This document shows positions 1 to 12,100 of a DNA stretch of 64,000 bases, piece after piece. The stretch is taken from the NCBI RefSeq assembly GCF_037975245.1, contig NC_092580.1, positions 32,012,001-32,076,000 on the forward strand, written 5' to 3'. The position numbers and the translations under genes were made by a program. Source of the stretch: Apostichopus japonicus. Lineage: Eukaryota; Echinodermata; Holothuroidea; Aspidochirotida; Stichopodidae. Each line of letters begins with the position of its first letter. The first letter of the stretch is position 1. Below the pieces are notes generated by a model, which saw only the letters and a program-made list of their open reading frames with translations, was not told the origin of the DNA and made no database searches.

Positions 1-2018
1 ATTGAGTATGAGTACAATGCTGAGGCTCTAAGCATGAGTATATACACTGTACTTAATTTTTGCATTAGAATCTGTACTTGATTCCAACATGCCTAGTAAG
101 AGTACAAATTAACCAGAATAAGTAAGTAATGAACTAAACAAAAATACCGATGCAAGCGTAAGCTGTTGTTTACACTATTATGTGGTATTTGAACACAGAT
201 AACGTACCACATACTGTGGATGCAGTGGAATGTGCTAAACTCTTTGAGGGGATTAGAATAATCATACATCAAACAGGAATCACAGAGAACTGAAAAATTA
301 ACATCCCTATTAAGAATAACTTCAATAAGAGTTCACTATCATTGTAAATAGAAACAACTAAACAAGCCTTGTATGTGTACACAGATTTCATAGGTGTATA
401 AAAAAAGAATCTGGTTTAAAAACAAGGTATTATAAGATCATTAATTCATTATCATAATAGAAAAGTGGCAATTACAAACATACTATTATTTCATTGATTC
501 TCAAACGTGGCCAATCTGAACAACATTTCTCAGCTGCTTTAAAGAAGAAAAAAATGTACTGACGGTTTAGTCAAGAACAGCTCTTACAAGCAGTGACATT
601 GATCATACAAAATCTTAGAAAAACCCTTCTATTTCTAGGAAACAAAAATCTACTATTGAAGATACTTTATAGTATTAAGAAATTATAAGCACTGATGCTT
701 CTATGGCTACTAAACAGAACATTCTAACTTTCCTCCAGTGAAATCTGTCTGAATGAATGAGAAAACAGTACTTAATCTTTTTTATCAACTACTTAACCTG
801 ATGGAAAAAATGTTCATTCAGTGAAAACTATTGTTTCCCTATTTTTCAAGTGCAGCCACACACTTGAAGCAGGTAGTTGCATTTCATAATATTCCACTTT
901 TCACCAATATCAGTGAATTTAAATCAGTCAGTCCCAATACTCATGCAACAAACCCAACATACTAATAGATACAGTACTAAGTAATATTTCATTGTGACAA
1001 GTTTCACTGCAAACAAGACCTATAGCTGTCAATTCTTACAGTAACAAAATCCTAAAATGTTATGACTAGATTTCAAATACACCATGCATCATTCAGAAAT
1101 ACTGTCTGGGTATATCACAAAAGCAGGTTATAACTTAAAAGCAGGATATACTGTACCTTAATAGTGAAAGTTGAATCATTAGTTATGTCTGCTTTAAACT
1201 TAACATAATTGAAATTCTGAGTTGTTAGTTTAGTAGTAATACATGGAAGCAATACTCTCAAATCTCAATGTCTAAGTAATGCAATGAAAATTATGAAAAA
1301 CTGTTCTGTATGAAGAATAATTGTACATGAAAGCTTATCAGCCAGTCCCAGGCAGGTGTAGGTGTCTGGTCTGCTTAAACGTGATGCACCTATTCTACCA
1401 TTATTGTTGAGTTTCTTCAATCGTTCAGTAGGATGTCACAAAGGCTGCCGAATATTGCTGTTGGCATAGTATCCATTAAGATGTGAGTAAAAGTTGTTGA
1501 AGTCTGTTGAGGTTTCAAGTACATTTCCAACCAATAACGTGAAGTACAGTTACAGCAGGGTTGATTGGTACTGGAGAAATCAGTTTCTTGTTATCATAGT
1601 TGCTTCGATTACCAAAGAGTTGTGGTACACCTGTGTTAGTTGATCAGCAGGCCTAGTGCTCCATGTTTTGGGCCGATGAGTATGTGGTCATTATTTTTGC
1701 ATTTCAATGTAGATAGTACAGTTCTGTATTTGCTTTGACATCTATGGCAAGTTGTTACAGAAGTATTCATCATGTACAAAAGACGATTATTATGGTACTT
1801 CCAAGGTAGTTAAATTTCCCAGCATGTTACCCTGTTCTGCTTACTCAATGTATTACGAAAAAAATTACAATCCATCAACTTAAGTAACATCGTCAAAACG
1901 TGATAACTTTCTCGCTTAATCCAACTTGTTTCATGTTCTCCTCAGTTCGAAGATGTTACCTAGGTTTAGGCTAGGCTACGAGGCCTTAACCTAGCTTAGT
2001 TCTGGGGTCGGCCTACAC
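1..2018. other. AT-rich non-coding stretch, possibly the 3' UTR of the SMIM30-like gene
   Basis: I see no convincing coding exon, RNA gene or repeat here. It lies directly downstream, on the minus strand, of the SMIM30-like reading frame, so part of it is probably that gene's 3' UTR. I did not find a clear minus-strand AATAAA close to the stop codon, so the end of the transcript cannot be placed. Confidence 0.35.
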
Positions 2019-2183
2019 TCATGAAGTACCATTTTTCCGCCTTGCGTAGTAGCCTATACATGCACACACACCAAGGATACCAAAGACAAGGCCAAATATC
2101 AATGCAATTGCAGAACCGGCGTCAAACGCTGCGACAACCGGTATCAAAGCAGCGAAAATAAGCAATATTTGCCACAGCTCCAT
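2019..2183 (-). CDS. SMIM30: SMIM30-like small integral membrane protein (54 aa)
   Basis: A short intronless frame reads ATG at 2183-2181 and stops with TGA at 2021-2019, giving 54 residues. It has a hydrophobic N-terminus (MELWQILLIFAALIPVVAAF) that looks like a signal or first membrane segment. Then come D-A-G-S-A-I-A-L, a second hydrophobic stretch with a C-A-C motif (residues 40-42), and a basic C-terminal tail YYARRKNGTS. This order and the tail match vertebrate SMIM30 (recalled as EAGDAIAL, GICACLG and YARKRNG), an endoplasmic-reticulum/membrane microprotein of about 59 residues in human. The conserved acidic-Gly-Ala motif, the Cys-Ala-Cys and the Arg/Lys-Asn-Gly tail are visible in the sequence; the function is taken from the family. 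It is transcribed divergently from eIF4E3, whose start codon is about 820 bp away. Confidence 0.85.
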   Translation of the reverse strand: MELWQILLIFAALIPVVAAFDAGSAIALIFGLVFGILGVCACIGYYARRKNGTS

Positions 2184-3003
2184 CTTATTCAAGTCGTGTT
2201 TCTTCTATAGATCTTCAACGAAGTAGAATGGATTGGCGTAACGTTGTAGTTTTGCTTCCTACTGTGGACTATAAGTATCAGCAGATGCCTTGCAATGATT
2301 ACACTGAACCCTATTAGTACCAATGTACGTGAATATAATATGTAGGCTGACACAACCTATCATGTGATCATGTGACTGTGAGGCAGTATTGTTTATATTT
2401 CAGATTCAGGCACAAAGGTCACCTAGACACAGACCATTACTTAAAAGATCGAAACCATTTTATCGTCCAAAAATTTACATTGGATAGGTTCAAGAAATCG
2501 GAATAATTGAGACATTTATTTTATTTGATCGAACTGTTGTACTTGACGCTGTCAACCGACTAGCGATCCTTAGACAATGTAGATCAAGAACAACATAATT
2601 CGGTTTACATGTAACGTCTCTGATGTAGATTATCTAAAAATATCCTAGAACGTTTCAAATTTTGCATTGGTTTAAAAAATATAATGTTTTTTAATTAATG
2701 TGGCAATAATTTTACGTAATACAATTTACTAAATAAAGTAATTAAACTTTAAAAAAATTGTTTGAGGAACGCATGAGATTTTAGTCAGAAATATGATAAA
2801 TTTGGTGTCGTGGCTATTTACTAAGATTCTATCTGGCGATTGCTGTTTCCAGATGTAAACATTGCGATTTATTTCCATGGTGTAGTACTCCGCACAGTGG
2901 CAGAAGGTCATTAATGGTTAGGCCTGCTGACAGTTGTACGCAATTGATTCTGGTACTTAGGCTACCTAAGTCAGGCCTACTTAGGTACAGGATCGCATTG
3001 ACT
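2184..3003. promoter_or_regulatory. Divergent intergenic region between SMIM30-like gene and eIF4E3
   Basis: The start codons of the minus-strand SMIM30-like gene and the plus-strand eIF4E3 gene face away from each other across this 820-bp stretch, so both promoters and 5' UTRs should lie here. I see no TATA box or other site that I can assign with confidence. The part next to eIF4E3 (about 2910-3000) carries a repeated TTAGGC/CTACTTAGG-like word and an in-frame upstream ATG at 2914. The two-way promoter role is inference from layout. Confidence 0.4.
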
Positions 3004-3131
3004 ATGGCCTCTTCTTCTGAAATCCAATCACGCAACGATGAAGACATATTATTTGATGAAATAGAGACAGGTGGTACTTTGGAAAAGCCAGGGGTACCCC
3101 TCAATACACCATGGACGTTTTGGCTGGATAG
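3004..3131 (+). CDS. EIF4E3: eIF4E3 exon 1 (residues 1-43)
   Basis: The exon starts at the ATG and ends inside the Arg codon of FWLDR (GAT AG|G), with donor GTGGGT at 3132. It holds a Ser/Asp/Glu-rich N-terminal extension and then the first conserved strand, [12 protein letters not shown]. Split-codon phase is 2, matching the single base contributed by exon 2. Confidence 0.9.
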
Positions 3132-6100
3132 GTGGGTAACTAGTTAGATATTTTAACGTTAGGCAGATCGCCGAGTTGCAATCCTTAATTTAAGGGCTAC
3201 CCTGCAGGTCTAAGTTATTGGCCTATGGCGTAGCCACTAAGCCTTATGCGTTCAAAATGAAAATAGTTGTTTGGTAAGCTTTGCACTTACAAAGTAGAAT
3301 GACAAATACATCAACTGAATAGGTAAGCAGCTTTTTATGGGCCTAGCCTATTCCTAGGAAGTAGTTAAGTGTGTTATTTCTGTTGTTTCTTTCTTTCTAA
3401 ATGCATGTAGGCTGTTTAGTTTTACTTTACTTTGAAAAAAAATAGTAGCCAACAGCATTGATCAGATGTGTGCTTGTATAAATCTCTCTAATTTAAGTGA
3501 AATTAGATCAAGCATCGCTGAAATCACGAAGTTGTAGGAGCAATCTAAACCACAGGGCCAAATCTGAGAGATCATCTTATCCTTTAATAGAACATTTATA
3601 CTTGTCTTAACATCACAAAGTTACCTAATACTATCCTAGACAGTTTTCACTCTTGATGGCTTAGCATTTGCATGTTCAATGTAGTCGTTGTTTGCATTGC
3701 AAACATTTCCACACTCTGAAGGTACAGTACAGATGACAGCTTAACATTTCCGTAATACTTGCCTTATTTAGACTATTGTGAAGCGTATTCTAGTTTGTTT
3801 TGTTATTATGACATCACACATGGCTCGCGTTTTGGTGATTTGCTCTGTGGTGTAGCGGGCTATGTGTGACGCGCTATTATGTGCGTATACAGATGTTTTG
3901 CTTTGAATGATTCGGTTTGTGGGGTTGGAAGACAGCCAAACTGGTTCAAATTGGTTGAGTGCCCATTTGCATGTGCTCATCTGCATATCAGGTTGGCACT
4001 CAACCAATCAAGAGTTGGGTGGTTGGTTAGCTGTAAGTTTATACCAATCGGGTTCAAGGGCAGAGCGTGTGCATCGCGTCGTAATTTATTATTTTGGAAT
4101 GAGGGGTTTAAGTGTCTCCTAAAGACATATCGGGGAGTTAAAGTTTATCTCCCGAAGTCTACGGACGTAGAACAGTGGCCTCCATAGTTTATATTTATGT
4201 CTGTAGACTTCGGGCTCTGTGCATTTTAATTATCCCATTCATAGTTTTATTCAGAATCAATAAAAAAGATATATATTATCAAATATCCGCTTTTGGAGAT
4301 GATTTCCTGTTTCACGCTCGGTTCGACGTTATCAGTGTAAGGCCCGGCATACCGTTCTTAGAAATACTGTATCAAAATAAGCCTTACACTATGTTAACTG
4401 GCTATCATCATCAGATTCCATCTTTGTGTAGCAACAATAATGGATGAGCGAGGAGGTGTGTCATGTTATTTGACCAGGAGCAAGAAACACAGGGCACTCA
4501 CTACTCAGGACTGCGTTATTGTTAATCGGGCGACCTAATCGGGCTGCCAGGTGTATAACTTGCTGCACTTAATTATTCCCCCATTAATGGGAATTGATAT
4601 GTGTTCCCTATAATCTCTTAAGGAAAGTTTAAGTAAGGAAGTAAATATACTCTTACACCGTTGTACTGCCAATCTTCTGGAGACTTATATTTGAAATTTT
4701 GTTTCTGTTTGTCCCATTGTTGGATTGCACAAACAATAAACTCAGACTAAGTAAGACCTTGAATTGTTGCTAGAACTTTGGACGCTGTCATCAGCTTCAA
4801 AAGATTTGCAGAACATCTTACCTATTTTCATGTGAAAACCAAAAAACATGTAGGCATATAAGCCGCACCTGAAATTTTCTATCAAATATTTGGTGTAACA
4901 TGTATGCTACCATTTCTGTTGGTACCTGTAATGGTACCTGCAGGTTGTTTATGTAGGGTGTTTATGAAGGGGTGGGGAGGGGAGGGGTGGATCGTGGCTC
5001 AGTCCTCGGAATCATGGATCTAAAGTTTGCGGAACACTATGTTACACTTCCATTTTCTTTCACTTTCACTGTCATTCAAATGACGCTTTCAAATCTATAT
5101 AATTTTTTGATAGTATTTGGCAACGTTTTTTCTCCCATCAGATCTGTTCCAGGATACACAGCAGCTGATGTAGAGGCAAATCTACAAAAAGTTTACACAG
5201 TTAACACTGTTGAGGTCTGTATTATAGGGTATTTTAAATCATTAATTCAATGCAGTTTTGGTTAAATTAATTGTAAATTGAATAGAAGATCAGGGAAGTG
5301 TTACTGAATAATTCACATGCAGCTGGCAATATATATGCATTTTATAACTGTGAATATGATGTTAATGTGTTCTACCATTTAACAAGCCATTCAGCTGTCA
5401 CTTTTAGGCAGTTCTACATTTTGTAAGGTTTTTACTTAACGTATATATTCTAGCCATTGATATAATGGCAGTGCTTTACCATTTAGCAAGCCATTCGGCT
5501 ATAATTGTCAGGCAGTTTTACCTGTTTGTTTAATGTTGAATTAATACATTTCAACCATTCATACACAGAGAAAACATTGTTTTTTTTTAAACAATAACCT
5601 TTGTTTAATACACAATCTGTACTGTAGCCCACTATTGACATATTGAGTATTGACAGTCCCCCAAACATTGGTGCAATAACAAGATATGCGTGATGTCATG
5701 TCACTCATGTGTATCTCTAATTTTGCCATCAAGACACAAATTTACTGGTCAGGCCAAGAAATCACAAGTTTAAGCACTTGTTAAAAAATGTCAGTGCTAA
5801 CAAAAATTAACTGGTAGGCCAATAATATTTGCTGATATAAAGCAGTAATTCAGTGATTTTGTCAGATACGGAAACCCTGCATGTCTATTCTTTGACCAAC
5901 GATTGCTAACCAAATCGTCTACTGGCAGAGAATTGCCGGTTCCTGTTTTCTGTCTACTGACAAAAAGCAAACTCCACTGGCATATTGTCAGTAAACAGCT
6001 GAAATTATGAAGCCTGCTGGTTATATTACCTACGTGTATGTGATCTTTACCTACCCTTTGTCTTCTTTATGCATGTTAAATTAAATTGGTACCAATTTGA

Positions 6101-9100
6101 TTTCCATAAATATACCCAAAATTATAAACGGATGATACAGGATCGAGAGAGAACAGTGGCAAAAAGTCATTTTTGAAAGTACTATTACATCTAGTGTAAT
6201 GGTTTGAATTCATAATTGATCCTTAAATGCTTGTTGTTTCGTTTCTCTACTTCAAATCAGGGATTCTGGGCTGTATATAACAACATTCCTACTGCTGATA
6301 AGCTCCCCACACGGTTCAGTTACCATCTCATGAGAGGAGATATCAAACCTCTATGGTATGTACATGTATACCTTTAAGTACTGCAGGTCAAATAAGTTAT
6401 TTGTTTAGAAAGAGCCATTAAAGAAAGAGTAATGAGAGAGCTGACAGTGATCATACAGTACATGATCTTAAAGAGAGTGTATCAAGAGTTGCTGTCTGAT
6501 GGCTCCAAGCAATTGCGAAGCATACAAAGGCCCAAACGACAGGAAAGTAGAAGACAAACTGTTTTAAAATAAATAACTGAGAACACATCGTGGAACAGTC
6601 CACTATATACCGTACAGTAATATATAATGTTACAGTGCTCTGTAAAATAAATCACACTGGGCTTATGTTGCCGTACAAGGCGGACCTTGTTGCATCATGA
6701 ATATTCAGTATTAGGAGAGCTTTAACTCCTTTTTCCAAGCTCAAATAATGTAACATATTGATTGGGATGATTTACAAATCAGAGAGATCGATAGTTTGGA
6801 CTTACGGTGTGTCATACAGTAGATGCTTGTTGCTTGAGGATCGCCTTGTAGTTACAATTTAGTATTAATATTCCAACCACCATAGTTTAGGAAAGAGAGG
6901 AATAATGTCAATGGGAACTGTAATAGTCAGTGTTTGATTAGCATGGAAAGCATAAATTAGTTTAAAAGTGATGGTTGTTTTGTTGATAGTGAGCTAGTAA
7001 GCAGCCTCATTTAGATGTTGGAAAAGTAATACAGCATGTAGCTTAAACTTTAGGTAGGGTGGCAGTAGGGTGCGTTGGTATATCGATATACCAGGTATAC
7101 CTGGTTATACAAGGTATTCTTCAGCAGGTTATATCGGTATCTGTTTTTGCTTATACCGATGCACCCTAGGTGTCAATTATCACTGTATGTTCATTGTGAA
7201 CAGTTTTCAGATTTATTTCAGATAGGGAACGTGGATTACTGGTGACAGAAAGAAAAAACCTTAAAGAATCTTTTGCATAAATTTGCATTTGGTACTGGTC
7301 AAAGCTATTATGAATCAAAATAGCACTGCAGTGGAAACTAAGAAACTTTCCTTATCATGTTTTTTTCACCAAGCGAGAGTTAACAAGCGAGTAATTAATG
7401 AATTTTTGTCAGATTCTTAACATCTTGGTGCCTAGACACTATTTTATATAATTGACATTAATCTCTAATAAAATGTTGTGAAGTTTCAAATTGTTTCGTA
7501 TGAAAAATGATATTCAAATGAACAACCCTTTTATAAGATTTTAGTGTTGAAAAGCAATGACAAATTTGAAGGAAAAAACAAAACCAGCAAACTACTTTAA
7601 AGGACCCACAACCTCTCAGATGTTAGTTTAGATTTGTGTTAGATGACAGCAAATGTTTATTACACTCTACAATAGCTCTTGTCTTGCATTACAAATAGTT
7701 TCATCCCCAGGGCAACCTGCATATTGAAAGAAACTTCAATAATTATTGTACTTAAGCTTGCAGTTAAATTTCATGATGAAACAGAAATCCTTCATGCTTT
7801 TTTACCCTTCATTCCAGGGAGGATCCTAATAATGCATTTGGAGGGGATTGGAAATTCAAATTGCCAAAGACCACAACAGTAAGTGCTTTCTGTTTAGTTA
7901 CTTTCACTGCATTGGTTTAGTCTATGTTCACATCTGTTTAGAGTTTTTAGTCCTGGCCTTTTAGACAGACTTGTTGAAGGGAAAAAATAATAGAAAAAGA
8001 GGATCTTTTGTGCAGAGAAGTGCCTTTCAAGGACAGAAAGTGTACAGTATTATAGTCAATGTAATATTATATCTCACGTGAGATTGTCAGATATTTGAGC
8101 AAAATTGCAATCGTTTAACGTACAGAGAAGTGTGTATATTTTTACTTGAGAAAATTTAAGAGTTGATTAGAAAGTTTAAATTTTGGGAAAGAATTCAAGC
8201 TGATTGGCTACCTCAGCTTTTGCTAGACAAGTGTTGGTGGGACTATAGTAACACACCCATGTTGGCAAATCTTGAAAAAGGAAAAAAACTGTTTGAATAG
8301 GGCAGGATTTGAACCTTTGTCCTCAGCAAATGGTAGACTTTATACAGATTATTTTTAACATTTTAGGATCATTTTTAGTGTTTCATAATAATAATTTCTT
8401 TTTATTGGTTTGATTGCAATTCAACCTTACTTTGCTCCATTCATCATCTATTTAACATAACACAGAACTTAGGATAGTTATGTCTTGTGTGCATGGACAG
8501 TCATGTAGAGCATGGCTGTGAGTTTCATGGGCGGCGATCCTGGGGGGGAAGGAGGGGATATATCCCCCCATGAAAATGGGTGGAGGGGATGTAATACACC
8601 ATATCCCCCCCACCAAATGCCAGGAATAAGAATATTTTTATACCTACATTTATGCATCATCGTGAATGTACGGCTCTTTTTTAGCTTCATTTCTCGCCTA
8701 CCATAAACACAGTGCGATCTTTTCAAATAAACCGTCTTTATAAAGCAAGAATAGTTGACTGTGGACTTCATTGGCCCTCTAACAACAAAATGTATTATTG
8801 CGCCCACGGTATTGATATAGTGCATATATGCACCCTCATAGTATTCATATAGGCCCTATAGTAGGCCTACACACGTACATGTTCCATCGAACAGCTGAGA
8901 ATCTCATGTTACCAGGGTATTGCTTAACACACGTTTCACCTGGATGCCCTAGCAATCGGTACCTAGGAATGTAACTATGTGTAATTGTGTATTGCATGTG
9001 TATAGGCCTATAATAGCCTGCATGTGGCCATTTTCTTCATCGAATAATATAAAAGAGCTCTCGAACATTCTAACGTAGCGCCTGAAAAAAGATTGACAGG

Positions 9101-12100
9101 GGCAATTTTCCCAAAATAACACCCAAAATTAAAAAAAAAAGTATTTTGGATCCTGATTATGAGATATTTCGGACATGATATCCCTATTTTAAAGTTTGGT
9201 ATATGCCTCTTGGAAACCTCAGGAAGTGCCATTTCCGGCCATCTAGAGGGTTTTTAAATCTCAAAATTTTATTGTGCGCTTCACACCAACCCATGGTGGC
9301 GTACGCTTAGATAGTCAACAAGGTCATATCCCCCCCCACTCGGAAGTATGGATCGCCGCCCATGGTGAGTTTCACATACATATCACAATAACGAAAGGTA
9401 TAACTTGTCTATTGTTTCAGTGCTGTTTTGAAAAGGCTCTACTTAACGTATTTAGCACATTCAATCGTCGTAGATACCTTTTGTGATCATGGTACTCATG
9501 GTGAACAACCCTCTCAAAATACAAGAAAAAGTTAAAATTTCATTGGCTGATATTCAAAATTTTTACATCAGACTATTCCCTTTCATATTCTTTTCATATA
9601 TTCATTGTGACATAAGTAGGGTTGGTATTGGAAACAATGGCATTTTGAAACACCATTTCTACCATATAGAATAAAAAGAACGACGAAGTACAGTGAAAAT
9701 ATTGAAATTCAAGTGCTGGAGGCTGTTTTATAAGTTTACTCAAGTCTTCAGTGTAGTTCTGTACATACAAGAATATTCCAAGTGGTTTTTGTGTTGTGTG
9801 GTTGGTGATTTTACCAAACCTGATGTGCATTAATCAAAATGTAATCAATATGTTCATGAAGATGGCTGTTTTCACATCATTATTAACATTTCCCTCACAT
9901 ATGTTAATGATGATGGCTGTGTTCACATCATCATGAACATTTCCCTCACATATGTTAATGATGATGGCTGTGTTCACATCATCATGAACATTTCCCTCAC
10001 ATATGTTAATGATGATGGCTGTGTTCACATCATCATTAACATTTCCCTCACATATGTTAATGATGATGGCTGTGTTCACATCATCATTAACATTTCCCTC
10101 ACATATGTTAATGATGATGGCTGTGTTCACATCATCATTAACATTTCCATCACATATGTTAGTGATGATGGCTGTGTTCACATCATCTTTAACATTTCCC
10201 TCACATATGTTAATGACGATGGCTGTGTCCACATCATCTTTAACATATCCCTAACATATGTTAAAAATGATGGCTGTGTTTGCATCATCTTTAACATTTC
10301 CTTCACATATGTTAAAGATGATGGCTGTGTTCACATCATCTTTAACATTCATTCCACATATGTTAATCATGATGGCTGTGTTCACACCATCTTTAACATT
10401 CCCTCACATATGTTAATGATGATGGCTGTGTTTGCAACATCATTAACAATGCCCTCACAAATGTTAATGATGATGGCTGTGTTCACATCATCTTTAACAT
10501 TCATTCCACATATGTTAATCATGATGGCTGTGTTCACATCACCATTAACATTCCCTCACATACTGTATGTAATGATGATGGCTGTGTTTGCTCATCATTA
10601 ACATTTCCCTCACATATATGTTAATGATGATGGCTGTGTTCACATCATCATTAACATTTCCCTCACATATGTTAATGATGATGGCTGTGTTCACATCACC
10701 ATTAACATTCCCTCACATACTGTATGTAATGATGATGGCTGTGTTTGCTCATCATAAATATTTCCCTCACATATATGTTAATGATGATGGCTGTGTTCGC
10801 ATCATCACTAAGGGTTCATTTTTGCCCTAATGTTATTTCGAACAGTGACATTTGCTCTATAATGTGGTTCTGATATGTTATCTAGTGTATATGTATGATT
10901 TTATGATTTATATTTTATTTTATTTGATTTTATATTATTTTATGTTACATATTTCATGTATGTATCTCTTTCTCAGTCTCTTGCGTGGAAGGAGCTCTTG
11001 CTTGCTACCATTGGGGAACAGTTTTCAGATTTCCTCATGGATGGTGAGAAACATTTAAAGTTTTATTTCTAATAAAAACATACATATAACCATGTTTCTT
11101 GTGTAGAGTATGTTTGCTCCATATTAGAAACATTTTCCTATTAATCATATGTTAATTATTGTGTTATTATTGATAATAGTTGATAACAAGTACTCTTGAA
11201 TTGTCTTAAATACAAGACAACAAAATGTCTCAGCTTTAAGAATTAATGTTGTCTAATGTTTGACATTCATACTATACAGAAACGTCATAACTGAGTAATA
11301 AGTAAACTACACCACATAGTTATATTCACTTTAAAATACCCAGTCTGACGTAAGGTGACCAGACGTCCCAATTTCTGGGGACAGTCCCCACATTGTGTGT
11401 GCTGTGCCCAGATTAAAAGTGTTTGCGGAAATGTCCCCCTGATTTTATTTAATGTCCCTGGAATTTCACTGAATGTCACTGAAATATCCCTGAAATTTGT
11501 AAAATGGTCATCAATGATTTCATTTTAATCGTTTGGACTTCATATCTAGAGACAGCTTGAACCTAGGCTAAGCTCTGGTTGTTTACAAATAGGCTACAAA
11601 TATACATTTGATGGCTCATAGATATAGGCTACCCAGGTCAAATATCACATACCCTGATATCCTAAAACAAAATATGGTCACCTTAGACTGAAGGCCATGA
11701 CCAGATGTAGCTAAATGTTTGTTGATCTGAAATTTCCAGAGCTGAGATAATTTGTTGGTTGAAAAAACAGGTCCTGTAATGTGTCTTGTGAACAGAAGTT
11801 GTAAGTAAGGATGGCACATGTGTGAAACAAATCTGACAAGATTGGTATAGTAACAACTAACAAACCATAAGCAATGAGAGTTCCAAAAATAAAAATAGAA
11901 AAAGGAACTCGCATTGCTTCATTCTTGAAGCTGTAATGGTTCAAGTTCGTCTTGGTTTATCTTTGTTCATTGGTTCTAATGTTAGTGGCTTTCATTCTAA
12001 CATGCTCATCCTGGTTTTAATGGTTTTCATTGTAACTTGCTCAGGGGATGAGGTCTGCGGTATAAGTGTCAGCATCCGTAACGTGGACGATGTAATCATG

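Larger units (their letters stand above)
3132..5141 (+). other. EIF4E3: eIF4E3 intron 1
   Basis: This is a 2.0-kb intron without an obvious coding exon. It contains two neighbouring inverted repeats (3950-4008 and 4151-4214), a purine-rich GGGGTGGGGAGGGGAGGGG run near 4968-4986, and otherwise AT-rich sequence. It ends in TCTCCCATCAG. Confidence 0.8.
7879..10976 (+). other. EIF4E3: eIF4E3 intron 4, largest intron, carrying a transposon and a minisatellite
   Basis: This is a 3.1-kb intron. It holds an 839-bp hAT-like insertion (8526-9364) and a 51-bp minisatellite (about 9848-10810), which together account for more than half of it. The intron ends in TCTTTCTCAG. Confidence 0.8.

Noticed and set aside
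2914-3003. Upstream in-frame ATG extending eIF4E3 by 30 residues
   Set aside because: The added sequence has no resemblance to eIF4E3 N-termini, and the ATG at 3004 has the stronger initiation context. It cannot be excluded from sequence alone.
3950-4008. MicroRNA precursor
   Set aside because: The stem is only 14 bp with a 31-nt loop, too short for a Drosha/Dicer-type hairpin.
9834-10601. Overlapping open frames of 132 and 222 codons on opposite strands
   Set aside because: Both are translations of the 51-bp hairpin minisatellite within an eIF4E3 intron.
9848-10810. Regularly spaced palindromic repeats resembling a CRISPR array
   Set aside because: The whole unit is repeated without unique spacers, the context is a eukaryotic intron, and there are no cas genes.
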